The notes beneath the pieces are model-generated. The model worked only from the letters and a program-made list of their open reading frames with translations. It ran no database searches and was not told the origin of the DNA. From CBDVBD01 sp965372135 (GTDB taxonomy: Bacteria > Electryoneota > RPQS01 > CBDVBD01): DNA of 31,318 nucleotides. Of the stretch, positions 9,110 to 17,047 are shown piece by piece; positions within the stretch are counted from its first letter, which is position 1; the number at the start of each line of letters is the position of its first letter. The stretch spans positions 1-31,318 of the forward strand of contig CBDVBD010000021.1 of assembly GCA_965372135.1 (NCBI GenBank), in the 5' to 3' direction. Made by a program: the position numbers and the translations under genes.

Positions 9110-9481
9110 TAGTTTTCTGGGTGTTTAGTGAAATATTTCCTTTGATTTAAGTGTTAGAAATGAAGAGATTACTACTGTTGTGTGAATTGGGCGAAATGTT
9201 TTAGGAGGGAGGTGGCTTTTTGGCGTAAGTTTGAATCAGATGTTTCGTTGATGATGTTTTTCAGATTAAAAGAAGACATCAGAGCCTCCGGGAAATGTAT
9301 GAGATATGTGTAAATATAGGTTATCCGCATCCGAAAAGCAAGGAAATCGTTTGATATGTGATATTGAATTAGTTGTAGGAAGATTTTGACGATTTTTGGT
9401 TGTTTTTTTGGCGGATTATTGTTACCATTGCAATCGGGGATTGTTCAGTTCGATATCATTTTAATAATAACGGGAATTCTG
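9110..9481. other. AT-rich divergent intergenic region
   Basis: About 370 bases between the divergent propeller cluster and the glycosyltransferase. No supported gene, RNA or strong hairpin is seen. It must hold the plus-strand promoter for the glycosyltransferase, but I could not pick a convincing -35/-10 pair. A TTG-started extension from 9386 exists but looks untranslated. Confidence 0.5.
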
Positions 9482-10441
9482 ATGCTTATCAGTGTTGTGG
9501 TGCCGCTCTATAACGAAGCGGATAACCTGCCGGAATTGACCGACCGGCTCCGGAAGGTGCTGGATGGATGTGACAGTGACTGGGAAGTGATTTTGATTGA
9601 TGATGGGAGCCAGGATGGTTCTTGGGATTTTATCGAATCCGTGCACCGGAAAGACCCCAGGTTTCAGGGGATACAATTGACGCGGAATTTTGGGCAGCAA
9701 CCGGCGTTGATGGCGGGATTGAGGCATGCCGGCGGGGATGTGGTGATTCCCATGGATGCGGATTTGCAGGACCCTCCGGAAGTGATCGGGAAGTTAATCG
9801 AAAAGTGGCAAGAAGGCTTTCAAGTGGTGTACGCCATCCGGCAGCACCGGAAAGAAGGATGGCTGAGGAATTGGTCCGCGGGGATGTTCTACAGAATACT
9901 CCAGCGATTTACCCATGTCAAAATCGCTATCGACAGCGGTGATTTTTGCCTGCTTGATCGTCAGGTAGTTGACGTACTCTGTCGGTTTACCGAGCAACAT
10001 CCATTTTTACGTGGATTACGAAGCTGGGTGGGTTTCAGGCAGACCGGAGTTACTTTTGATCGTGGGATGCGGTTTAAGGGTGGGTCGAAGTATTCCATTC
10101 GAGGTTTAATGAAGCTTGCGTTTGACGGTATTTTTGCTCTCAGCGGAACCCCGGTGCGATTTGTGACATATCTTGGGATGATTGTTGTTATTTTGAGTAT
10201 TATGGGTGTGGTCTGGAGTATCTGGGGCGTTTCGACAGCCGATTCCAATGGGAATATTAGTCTATTTGCAATTACTCTATTGTTGCTGATAGGCGGTGTC
10301 CAGTTGATGGTGCTGGGTGTGATTGGGGAATTTGTACACCGGATTTTCGATGAAGTGCGGGGACGTCCTATTTACATCATCGGGAAGACTCTTTCGGGTA
10401 CGTTGAGAAATAGTGATGCACGGGGTATTAACGAGGAGTAG
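9482..10441 (+). CDS. Membrane-bound family 2 glycosyltransferase (polyprenyl-phosphate sugar transferase type)
   Basis: 319 aa, dolichol-phosphate-mannose-synthase/GtrB-like. It likely moves a sugar from a nucleotide donor to a polyprenyl phosphate at the cytoplasmic face, supplying a lipid-linked sugar for surface glycan or lipid modification. The N-terminal GT-A domain starts ISVVVPLYNE, with ILIDDGSQDGS (DD 40-41) for the nucleotide, LTRNFGQQPAL, and the metal motif MDADLQDPPE (DAD 92-94). The C-terminus has two membrane helices (about 226-250 and 260-284) and a short cytosolic tail, the usual two-helix architecture. I chose the ATG at 9482 because the family begins 3-5 residues before this motif; an upstream TTG at 9386 would add 32 atypical residues. 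Donor sugar cannot be told from sequence. Neighbours: divergent propeller genes upstream, a regulator downstream with its own promoter. Confidence 0.9.
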   Translation: MLISVVVPLYNEADNLPELTDRLRKVLDGCDSDWEVILIDDGSQDGSWDFIESVHRKDPRFQGIQLTRNFGQQPALMAGLRHAGGDVVIPMDADLQDPPEVIGKLIEKWQEGFQVVYAIRQHRKEGWLRNWSAGMFYRILQRFTHVKIAIDSGDFCLLDRQVVDVLCRFTEQHPFLRGLRSWVGFRQTGVTFDRGMRFKGGSKYSIRGLMKLAFDGIFALSGTPVRFVTYLGMIVVILSIMGVVWSIWGVSTADSNGNISLFAITLLLLIGGVQLMVLGVIGEFVHRIFDEVRGRPIYIIGKTLSGTLRNSDARGINEE

Positions 10442-10551
10442 GAGTGTAGCGACAACATCAGGGGGAAGTCTTTATTGTCTATGAAAAATGTATGCGAAAA
10501 ATCTATAAGTAGTATGACAGACAGATTGAATCTATTATCGAAAAGCTGACA

Positions 10552-10575
10552 CGCTTTAAAAAGCGGCAATTTTTT
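10552..10575 (+). terminator. Weak candidate terminator after the glycosyltransferase
   Basis: CGCTT-TAAA-AAGCG forms a 5-bp stem followed by GCAATTTTTT. The stem is short, so confidence is low. The T-run merges into the upstream edge of the next promoter. Confidence 0.35.
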
Positions 10576-10577
10576 CC

Positions 10578-10606
10578 TTGACAAATTCGGACAAGTGTCA
10601 TATATT
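10578..10606 (+). promoter_or_regulatory. Sigma-70 type promoter for the response regulator
   Basis: TTGACA, 17-base spacer, TATATT: a perfect -35 with optimal spacing. It predicts a start near 10613 and an unusually long leader of about 190 bases before the ATG at 10805. The leader contains TATCAGC/GCTGATA arms (10684-10690 and 10718-10724) followed by a T-rich stretch. Confidence 0.78.
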
Positions 10607-10804
10607 AGCGCAAGGCAAAATTTACCTACTTGCACTGTGCTCTTAGTTGTTTGATTTTTTTATAAAACAAATAATAACAACATTATCAGCTCTAATACTT
10701 TCATAACCGCTCAGGATGCTGATATTGTTTTATTATATTTCTTCAATCGTGTTGGATAATTTACTTGGCGATAGCACCCGGGATTAAAAACAAGGTGGTT
10801 CTGT

Positions 10805-12187
10805 ATGAGTAAGAAGCGGATTCTTGTGGTGGATGATGAACCCTTAATGCGGGAATTCATCGCGGAAACTCTACGGCGTAAAAAGTATGACGTGAAGGCA
10901 GCATCCAACGGCACGGAAGCTTTGGATGTACTGGATTCATGGATCCCCGATCTGATGGTATCCGATATTAAGATGCCGAAGATGAACGGGCTGGAATTAT
11001 TGGACAAGGTATCGCAGAATTATTCCTCTGTGGATGTGATCATGATTACCGCCTACGGCACGGTTGAGGATGCAGTACATGCCATCAAGCGCGGGGCTTA
11101 TGATTACCTTCAAAAGCCGTTCACTGCGGAAGAGCTGACAATCAAAATCGCCAAAGCGTTGGAATTCAGGGGATTGACGGAAGAAAATCGCTATCTACGA
11201 AAAGAATTGGGAGGGAAATATTCATTCAATCAGATCGTGGGGGTCAGCCCCAAGATGATGAAGGTTTTCGAAGCGATGGACATGGTGATTGATTCCAGGG
11301 CTACCGTATTGATTCAAGGGGATTCGGGGACCGGGAAGGAATTGGTGGCGCGCGCCATTCACGTGAACAGCCCGCGGAAAAACGGAACGTTCGTGAAGAT
11401 TAACTGCGCAGCTATGCCGGAAACCCTGATGGAAAGCGAGCTGTTTGGTCACGAAAAGGGTGCCTTTACCGGAGCCATCAAAACCACCGACGGTCGGTTT
11501 TACCAGGCGAACGGCGGAACATTGTTGCTGGATGAGATCAGTGAGATGAGCCATCAGATGCAGGCGAAACTCCTGCGAGTACTTCAGGAGCGGGAGTTCG
11601 AACGGGTGGGCGGAAAGGATACCATCAAGGTCGATATTCGCATCATCGCCACCACCAATCGCGATTTGAAGGAAGCCATCAAGAAGGAAGAATTCCGGGA
11701 GGATTTATATTATCGGCTGAATGTATTTCCCATCTACCTGCCGAAATTGGTGGAACGGAAGGGGGATGTTCCGCTGCTTCTGGATCATTTCCTCAAACGC
11801 TTCTATGAAGAATACTCTAAGGATATCAAAGGGATCAGCGATGCGGCGATGGAGAGAATGGTAAAATATCATTGGCCCGGGAATGTCAGGGAATTGGAAA
11901 ATAAGTTGGAGCGGGCGGTGATATTATGCAATGAGCCCACCATCGGTGTGAAGCATCTTTTCTTCGAAGATGAAGACCTGTTGTCCCCGCCACCGCCGAT
12001 TATGGATGTAGGCGCCAAAACCCTTCGGGAAGTGGAGAAGGCGGTGATTCTCAGGACGCTCAGCGAACATGATAATAACCGTACTAGAACTGCGGAAATG
12101 TTAGGGATCAGCATTCGCACGCTGCGCAACAAGCTTAGGGAATACCGTGGCGAAAGTCAAAGCGTTGCCGTTGCGAAGGTTTCATGA
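10805..12187 (+). CDS. Sigma-54-dependent response regulator (NtrC family)
   Basis: 460 aa, three complete domains. Receiver about 1-120: acidic pocket DDE 10-12, phosphoacceptor D54 (SDIKMPKMNG), T82 and K104 (LQKPF). AAA+ sigma-54 activator about 143-370: Walker A GDSGTGKE 172-179, sigma-54 contact loop GAFTGA 219-224, Walker B GGTLLLDEI 237-245, and the arginine-rich FREDLYYRLNVF region. Fis-type helix-turn-helix about 416-446 (NRTRTAEMLGISIRTLRNKL). On phosphorylation by a histidine kinase it should remodel RNA polymerase-sigma-54 at enhancer-dependent promoters. No kinase gene is adjacent, so the sensor is elsewhere. AAGGTGG precedes the ATG. Its stop overlaps the ATG of the next gene (ATGA), so the two are translationally coupled. 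Targets unknown; homologues regulate nitrogen, surface structures and stress. Confidence 0.95.
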   Translation: MSKKRILVVDDEPLMREFIAETLRRKKYDVKAASNGTEALDVLDSWIPDLMVSDIKMPKMNGLELLDKVSQNYSSVDVIMITAYGTVEDAVHAIKRGAYDYLQKPFTAEELTIKIAKALEFRGLTEENRYLRKELGGKYSFNQIVGVSPKMMKVFEAMDMVIDSRATVLIQGDSGTGKELVARAIHVNSPRKNGTFVKINCAAMPETLMESELFGHEKGAFTGAIKTTDGRFYQANGGTLLLDEISEMSHQMQAKLLRVLQEREFERVGGKDTIKVDIRIIATTNRDLKEAIKKEEFREDLYYRLNVFPIYLPKLVERKGDVPLLLDHFLKRFYEEYSKDIKGISDAAMERMVKYHWPGNVRELENKLERAVILCNEPTIGVKHLFFEDEDLLSPPPPIMDVGAKTLREVEKAVILRTLSEHDNNRTRTAEMLGISIRTLRNKLREYRGESQSVAVAKVS

Positions 12188-13764
12188 CTGATCAACATCC
12201 GCACACCGAACATTCCGAGGATTCTCAATCCAGGACGTACGATCTAATCTTAGAGGAGGAAACCTCCAACCCAAAAGTCCGTGGCGCAATTCAGGATCGT
12301 GCCGGTGTTGATCTTGAGACGGCTGAAAGATGGATGCAAAATCCACCATCGATCATTATGAAAAGTTGTCCTCTGCAAGACGTGGTGGAATTGCGCTCGC
12401 TGTTGATGCGGCTGGGCACTTCGGTGCGGATCGAAGAGGTGCACCCAGCGGGAGCCGAAACTGCGGTGCCGGTTGAAAATGAGTACCAGGTGATTGAGAC
12501 GACTCCAGCGGTTGACAACCAGGCTGATGCTGATCAACCGCTTGACGAATGGCTCCCGGAACAGAAAAAAATCCCGACAACCATAGTGTCGTCGGGATCT
12601 CTTTTTGGCAGCCGGTTGTGGACCTGTCTGGTTTCGGTGGTGATCGTGGCGTTGGTCTTGTCCGCCATTACGGTGGGCATATTTCAGTGTATGAAGTCGG
12701 AGGAGGACGAGCAGGAGAAAACCGTAAGTGACTTATTTTCCCGATCTGGAATGGGTCGTCAACCGGTCCAGCTTCCTTCATTAGCCGGTATTTCAGCCCG
12801 ATTGGATGAATTAGCCCACCAAGCAAATGCTGCGGTGGAAAATTTGGATGGTGCGGAAGCGTCTCAAATACTGGATGATCATAATAAACTGTATGATTTG
12901 AAAGACCTTACTGATGCTTTGGATCACATCCGGGGTACCGATTCCGATAGGGAAAAACCACCCCATATGGAATCTGCAGAACAGGGTGGGGAGGATGTTC
13001 CGACAGCTTCCGGGGAATTGCCTGAGGAAGTGCCTGTCAAAATATCTCCTGCTACCATAGCCGCTTTGCAGCAGTTACATGACCAACACCAGTTGGAAAA
13101 CGGACTTACCGCCGATTGGGAGGTCACCGGAACTGCGCTGTCAGCCCAAACCAACCTGCCGGAGTCCACCTGGGTGGATGTGGAAATCCGGGTTCCAGGA
13201 CAAGGAGTGGTAAAACATCAACCCAATGTAATACAGGGTGTTATCAGCCTTCCGGCGGTTGATTATCTTCCGGTCGGCACTATTGTCATCCAAATTCAAC
13301 TGATACCGTTGGAAAATCAATTGAAATCGGTGCAGTTGAGCTTCCTTGGGTCATCGGAGTTCCAGCCTGAAAAGTGGGGGTTGAGAGTTCAGATAACTCT
13401 GGAGGAAGAACGATCTGTATCAGAGGTTCCCACGTTGGATGCAGGCTTACAGCAGATCGCTGGGCTTATGGAGAATGATGGGTTGGAAGCGGACGTATCC
13501 ATACCTGATATCGATGTGGATGTCACATCGCCGTTGGTAATCGAAGGGGAATCTCAGGATCCGTTTCTGTTTCTCAAAAGTGCGGTGCAGGCTTCAGGGT
13601 TGATTACTCAGGAGGTGAACGATCCGGCGCCCTGGGTGCTGATTCGGGTCAATCAGGTCGAATATTGGATCGAAAGCTACCATTGCCGGGAAGCAGTAAG
13701 GAAATACACACCCTCCGATCCGGAGTTGAACGACTATGTTCTGAATCACATTTACTGTCTGTGA
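12184..13764 (+). CDS. One-pass membrane protein with N-terminal L7/L12-CTD-like domain, function unknown
   Basis: 526 aa; I do not recognise the full-length protein. Residues about 18-86 (YDLILEEE ... KVRGAIQDRAGVDLETAE ... RSLLMRLGTSVRIEEV) follow the pattern of the C-terminal domain of ribosomal protein L7/L12 (compare, from memory, FDVIL ... VIKAVRGATGLGLKEAK ... LKKALEEAGAEVEV), with the same strand-helix-helix-strand spacing and about one gap. Residues 145-169 (LVSVVIVALVLSAITVGIF) are a single membrane helix, followed by a charged, helix-prone stretch (170-265) and two probable beta-rich regions (about 300-405 and 410-526) with four late or scattered cysteines. Topology is probably N-in, C-out. 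It overlaps the regulator by four bases, so it may be that regulator's effector or partner. Alternative: the N-domain is a ClpS-like fold unrelated to L12. Confidence 0.8.
   Translation: MTDQHPHTEHSEDSQSRTYDLILEEETSNPKVRGAIQDRAGVDLETAERWMQNPPSIIMKSCPLQDVVELRSLLMRLGTSVRIEEVHPAGAETAVPVENEYQVIETTPAVDNQADADQPLDEWLPEQKKIPTTIVSSGSLFGSRLWTCLVSVVIVALVLSAITVGIFQCMKSEEDEQEKTVSDLFSRSGMGRQPVQLPSLAGISARLDELAHQANAAVENLDGAEASQILDDHNKLYDLKDLTDALDHIRGTDSDREKPPHMESAEQGGEDVPTASGELPEEVPVKISPATIAALQQLHDQHQLENGLTADWEVTGTALSAQTNLPESTWVDVEIRVPGQGVVKHQPNVIQGVISLPAVDYLPVGTIVIQIQLIPLENQLKSVQLSFLGSSEFQPEKWGLRVQITLEEERSVSEVPTLDAGLQQIAGLMENDGLEADVSIPDIDVDVTSPLVIEGESQDPFLFLKSAVQASGLITQEVNDPAPWVLIRVNQVEYWIESYHCREAVRKYTPSDPELNDYVLNHIYCL
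12571..12606 (+). terminator. Terminator-like hairpin inside the 12184-13764 coding region
   Basis: Left arm 12571-12581 (ATCCCGACAAC), 6-base loop, right arm 12588-12598 (GTCGTCGGGAT): 11 bp with one mismatch. It is followed by CTCTTTTT and preceded by seven A, so it resembles an intrinsic terminator in both directions. It falls in the linker between the L12-like domain and the membrane helix, about 390 bases into the gene. When translated it would be masked by ribosomes; if translation lagged it could cut transcription early. Confidence 0.5.
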
Positions 13765-13788
13765 TTGCTGACATTAAAGATAAGTTAT

Positions 13789-13824
13789 AACAGGTGCTTG
13801 GCTGCCCAAGCACCTGTTTCTTTA
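13789..13824 (+). terminator. Rho-independent terminator of the regulator operon
   Basis: AACAGGTGCTTG / CAAGCACCTGTT form a perfect 12-bp stem around GCTGCC (13801-13806), followed by a T-rich tail. It lies 25 bases after the stop at 13764 and closes the 10805-13764 unit. Confidence 0.9.
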
Positions 13825-13884
13825 TGTGAAACTACATCTGGTGCGGTTGACACCACAAAATACACTGGATTTTGAAAATTTTCC

Positions 13885-13913
13885 TTGACATTATAAACGG
13901 ATTAAGGTATCTT
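13885..13913 (+). promoter_or_regulatory. Promoter for proS
   Basis: TTGACA, 17-base spacer, TATCTT, 27 bases before the ATG at 13941. The preceding TTCC is the same as at the response-regulator promoter. It follows the terminator at 13789-13824, so proS starts its own unit. Confidence 0.7.
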
Positions 13914-13940
13914 AATATACTTAGAAAAATACAGTAAGAT

Positions 13941-15665
13941 ATGCGGCTATCTCGAAGTTTAATCCCCACCCTGAAACAAATACCTCGTGATGCGGTGATT
14001 CCATCGCATCAGTTGATGCTGCGAGCCGGATTGGTGCGGCTTTTAGCGGCTGGGGTATACAGTTATCTCCCATTGGGCTGGCGGTCAGCGATGAAGGTGA
14101 TGAACATCTTGCGGGAAGAAATGGACCGGATAGGCGGTCAGGAAGTATACATGCCGTGCCTGAATCCGATCTCCATTTGGGAGGAAACCGGTCGTGCGGC
14201 TGATTTCGGTCCCGATATGTTTCGTCTTATGGACCGGAAGAAGCGTTCCGGAGGGGAAGGGGAACGTTACTGCTTAGCACCCACTCACGAAGAAGTGATA
14301 TGTGATATCGCGCGTAATCATGTCAAGAGTTATCGGGACTTACCCCAAATCTGGTACCAGATTCAGATCAAAATGCGGGATGAACCGCGACCGCGGTCAG
14401 GGATGATGCGCACCCGGCAGTTTATCATGAAGGATTCGTACACATTGGATCGTGATGCGGAAGGGCAGGATCACGGCTATCAACTGCATTATCAGGCATA
14501 TCAGCGTATTTTCGATCGTGCCGGGTTGGATACGTTCGTGGTGGGGGCATCGTCGGGTTTGATGGGGGGGGCTGGTTCCCAGGAATTCATGGTGGAATCG
14601 GAATACGGCGAAGATGTCACGGTGCGGTGTGACAAGTGTGGGTATGATGCCAATCTGGAAGTAGCGGCATCCAAAGTCGATCCGGTCACCGGCTCGAAGG
14701 TGGATTCCGGTGTCAAGGAGGTAGCCACACCCGATCAGCGCACCATCGAAGAAGTATCGAATTTCCTGTCTATCGAACCCAAGGAACTGATTAAAACTCT
14801 GCTGTATATGGTGGATGACAAGCCGGTGATTGCGTTGGTTTCCGGTGAGGATGATGTTAACGAATCCAAGCTGGGTGCGATTTTGGGCGCTCCGTTCCGT
14901 CCCGCCAAGCCCCACGAAGCGTTGGAACACATGAAGGCGAACCTTGGATTCCTGGGACCGGTCGGATTACAGACTCCGGTCAAAATCCTAACTGATCAAA
15001 GGTTGGAATGCGGGAAGGGACTTACCACCGGCGCCAATAAAGATGATTACCATATCACCGGTGTGGAAGTCGGCAGGGATTTTCAGCCGGATGGATATTA
15101 CGATCTCCGCACCGTGAAAGCCGACGAGTTCTGCTCGAAATGTGGGAATAAGCTGCGTTTGACACGAGCGATTGAAGTGGGTCACATTTTTAAGCTGGGC
15201 ACTAAATATTCCCAGGCGATGGGGGCGGTGTTCCTGGATGAGAACGGTGTGGAAAAACCGATTGTAATGGGAAGTTATGGGATTGGTGTCGGCAGGTTGG
15301 TGGCGAGTGTGATCGAAAGCAGCCACGACGAACACGGCATCATTTGGCCCCGGTCGATTACACCGTATGATGTTATTATTCTTACGCTTAATCCGTCGGA
15401 CACCCAAATTTTCGAGATATCCCAATCGCTATATGATTCCTTGCAGGAAAAGGGATTATCGGTGCTTTGGGATGAACGTGATGCCCGTCCCGGCGTGAAA
15501 TTCAACGATGCCGATTTGATCGGGATACCGCTGCAGATTATCGTGGGCGACCGGTGTCTGAAAACCGGATCATTGGAGATCAAGGTCCGTCGAACCGGTG
15601 AGAGAACGCACATTCCCATCGATGAAATTAACGACCGGATTGACGACCTGATGCAGAAAGTCTAA
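13941..15665 (+). CDS. proS: Prolyl-tRNA synthetase, bacterial type with editing insert
   Basis: 574 aa, full length for the bacterial (ProS type 1) form. It charges tRNA-Pro with proline in the cytosol. The class II core shows motif 2 (RDEPRPRSGMMRTRQF, about 146-161, then MKDSY) and motif 3 (GSYGIGVGRL, 444-453). Between them, about residues 225-400, lies the YbaK-like INS domain that removes mischarged alanine; the lysine in IKTLLY (K285) is in the place of the known editing lysine. Cysteine pairs CDKCGYD (230/233) and CSKCGNK (398/401) flank the insert. The C-terminal anticodon-binding domain includes VLWDERDARPGVKFNDADLIG. It ends 112 bases before the sphingolipid-type gene pair; no clear terminator is seen between them. 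Essential housekeeping gene with no odd features. Confidence 0.97.
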   Translation: MRLSRSLIPTLKQIPRDAVIPSHQLMLRAGLVRLLAAGVYSYLPLGWRSAMKVMNILREEMDRIGGQEVYMPCLNPISIWEETGRAADFGPDMFRLMDRKKRSGGEGERYCLAPTHEEVICDIARNHVKSYRDLPQIWYQIQIKMRDEPRPRSGMMRTRQFIMKDSYTLDRDAEGQDHGYQLHYQAYQRIFDRAGLDTFVVGASSGLMGGAGSQEFMVESEYGEDVTVRCDKCGYDANLEVAASKVDPVTGSKVDSGVKEVATPDQRTIEEVSNFLSIEPKELIKTLLYMVDDKPVIALVSGEDDVNESKLGAILGAPFRPAKPHEALEHMKANLGFLGPVGLQTPVKILTDQRLECGKGLTTGANKDDYHITGVEVGRDFQPDGYYDLRTVKADEFCSKCGNKLRLTRAIEVGHIFKLGTKYSQAMGAVFLDENGVEKPIVMGSYGIGVGRLVASVIESSHDEHGIIWPRSITPYDVIILTLNPSDTQIFEISQSLYDSLQEKGLSVLWDERDARPGVKFNDADLIGIPLQIIVGDRCLKTGSLEIKVRRTGERTHIPIDEINDRIDDLMQKV

Positions 15666-15777
15666 TATTCCCCCCGATTCTGCTGACTTTCCCAGAGGGG
15701 TGTTAAACGATAATTAAACTTGTAATGTATACTAACAAACGGATTTCGATGTTACCAATTGTCCGGAGGACATAGTT

Positions 15778-17004
15778 TTGAGTACAGGGCAAAATATGGC
15801 GATTACTAAAAAATCAACACCGAGGATTCACGATAAAGTCTCCAAGTTCATGGCAGCCCGGGAAGTCATATCCATGGGGTTGTATCCGTACTTTCGAGCG
15901 ATAGATTCCGACCAGAACACTCAGGTGAGCATCGGCGGTCAAAAAATTCTGATGATGGGATCGAATAACTACCTTGGCTTGACCAATCACCCTGAGGTGA
16001 AGCAGGCTGCGGCGGAAGCTATCGAGCGGTACGGGACTGGATGTGCCGGGTCGAGGTTTTTGAATGGAACCCTCAGGATCCATCTGGAACTTGAAGAAAA
16101 ATTAGCCGAATTCATGAATATGGAGGCGGTGTTGCTGTATTCCACAGGATTCCAGGTGAATCAGGGAGTGCTGGCTACGTTGATGGGACGGAACAGCTAC
16201 ATTATCACAGATAAATTGGACCATGCCTCGATTATCGATGGAGCGCGGCTTTCTTTTGCCAAGATGGTGAAATTCGAGCATAACGATATTGAGGATTTGG
16301 AACGGGTGTTGGAATCCTTGGCGTCGCAGATGAAGCTGATTGTGACCGAAGGCGTGTTCTCCATGGATGGCGACATTGCACCACTGCCGGAAATTGTCAG
16401 GCTGGCGAAGAAGTACGATGCAGACGTGATGGTCGATGATGCCCATTCCATAGGGGTGCTGGGACCGAAAGGGGATGGAACTGCTGCTCATTTCGGACTG
16501 ACAGACCAGGTGGAAATGGTGATGGGCACCTTTTCTAAATCCTTAGCGTCGATAGGTGGATTTGTGGCGGCTTCGGAAGATGTAATCCATTACTTAAAGC
16601 ACCATTCCCGAGCCTTGATATTTTCCGCCAGTCCGCCTCCAGCGTCGGTTGCTGCGGTATTGAAGGCATTGGAAATTATCATCAGGGAACCGGAACGGCG
16701 TGAGAAGTTATGGAAGAACACTCACCGTCTGTGCGAAGGATTGAAGTCCTTAGGTTTTGATACCGCTTTGTCGGAAACGCCCATCATTCCTGTGGTGGTT
16801 GGGGATGATTTGCTGGTATTCAAGATGTGCCACCGGCTGCAGGAAGAGGGGGTATTCATCAACCCGGTGGTGTCACCGGCAGTCAATCCCGGGCAAGCGG
16901 TGATTCGCTTTTCAGTTATGTCGACTCACGAAGATTCCCATATTGATTTCGCATTGGAAAAGATGGCGCTTGTGGGGAAAGAATTGGGCGTTATCGGAAG
17001 CTAA
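15778..17004 (+). CDS. Serine palmitoyltransferase-like alpha-oxoamine synthase (PLP-dependent)
   Basis: 408 aa, fold type I PLP enzyme of the BioF/Kbl/SPT family. It condenses an amino acid with an acyl thioester with loss of CO2; for SPT, serine plus palmitoyl-CoA or -ACP gives 3-ketodihydrosphingosine. Visible: GSNNYLGL (61-68), YGTGCAGSRFLNGT (85-98), substrate-stacking LDHASI (H149), DDAHSIG (220-226) and PLP lysine K254 in GTFSKSLASIGGF. The segments MGLYPYFRAI and NPVVSPAVNP match the Bacteroidota SPT type better than BioF or Kbl. I chose the TTG at 15778 because GGAGG lies 8 bases upstream (15765-15769); ATG 15796 is the alternative. The next gene, a GNAT-fold protein, follows after 43 bases and supports a sphingolipid role. 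No biotin or threonine-catabolism genes are near. Confidence 0.87.
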   Translation: MSTGQNMAITKKSTPRIHDKVSKFMAAREVISMGLYPYFRAIDSDQNTQVSIGGQKILMMGSNNYLGLTNHPEVKQAAAEAIERYGTGCAGSRFLNGTLRIHLELEEKLAEFMNMEAVLLYSTGFQVNQGVLATLMGRNSYIITDKLDHASIIDGARLSFAKMVKFEHNDIEDLERVLESLASQMKLIVTEGVFSMDGDIAPLPEIVRLAKKYDADVMVDDAHSIGVLGPKGDGTAAHFGLTDQVEMVMGTFSKSLASIGGFVAASEDVIHYLKHHSRALIFSASPPPASVAAVLKALEIIIREPERREKLWKNTHRLCEGLKSLGFDTALSETPIIPVVVGDDLLVFKMCHRLQEEGVFINPVVSPAVNPGQAVIRFSVMSTHEDSHIDFALEKMALVGKELGVIGS

Positions 17005-17047
17005 CTCCAAATCTAACAGCAGGAATTTTGGGATACAGCCACCCCTC

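Noticed and set aside
9386..9481. TTG-started N-terminal extension of the glycosyltransferase
   Set aside because: The catalytic domain normally begins within a few residues of ISVVVPLYNE; the extension has no homology pattern and would need a weak start codon.
12184..12450. A ribosomal protein L7/L12 gene
   Set aside because: Only the C-terminal-domain pattern is present, there is no L12 dimerisation domain, and the frame continues into a membrane segment; no ribosomal genes are nearby.
15778..17004. Biotin gene bioF or threonine gene kbl
   Set aside because: Specific segments (GLYPYFR, NPVVSPAV) and the neighbouring acyltransferase-like gene fit the SPT type better; no biotin or threonine dehydrogenase genes are adjacent. 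A phylogeny would decide.
16943..17047. TTG-started N-terminal extension of the GNAT-like protein
   Set aside because: It overlaps the end of the SPT-like gene and encodes an atypical tryptophan-rich leader; the ATG at 17048 begins a normal family N-terminus.
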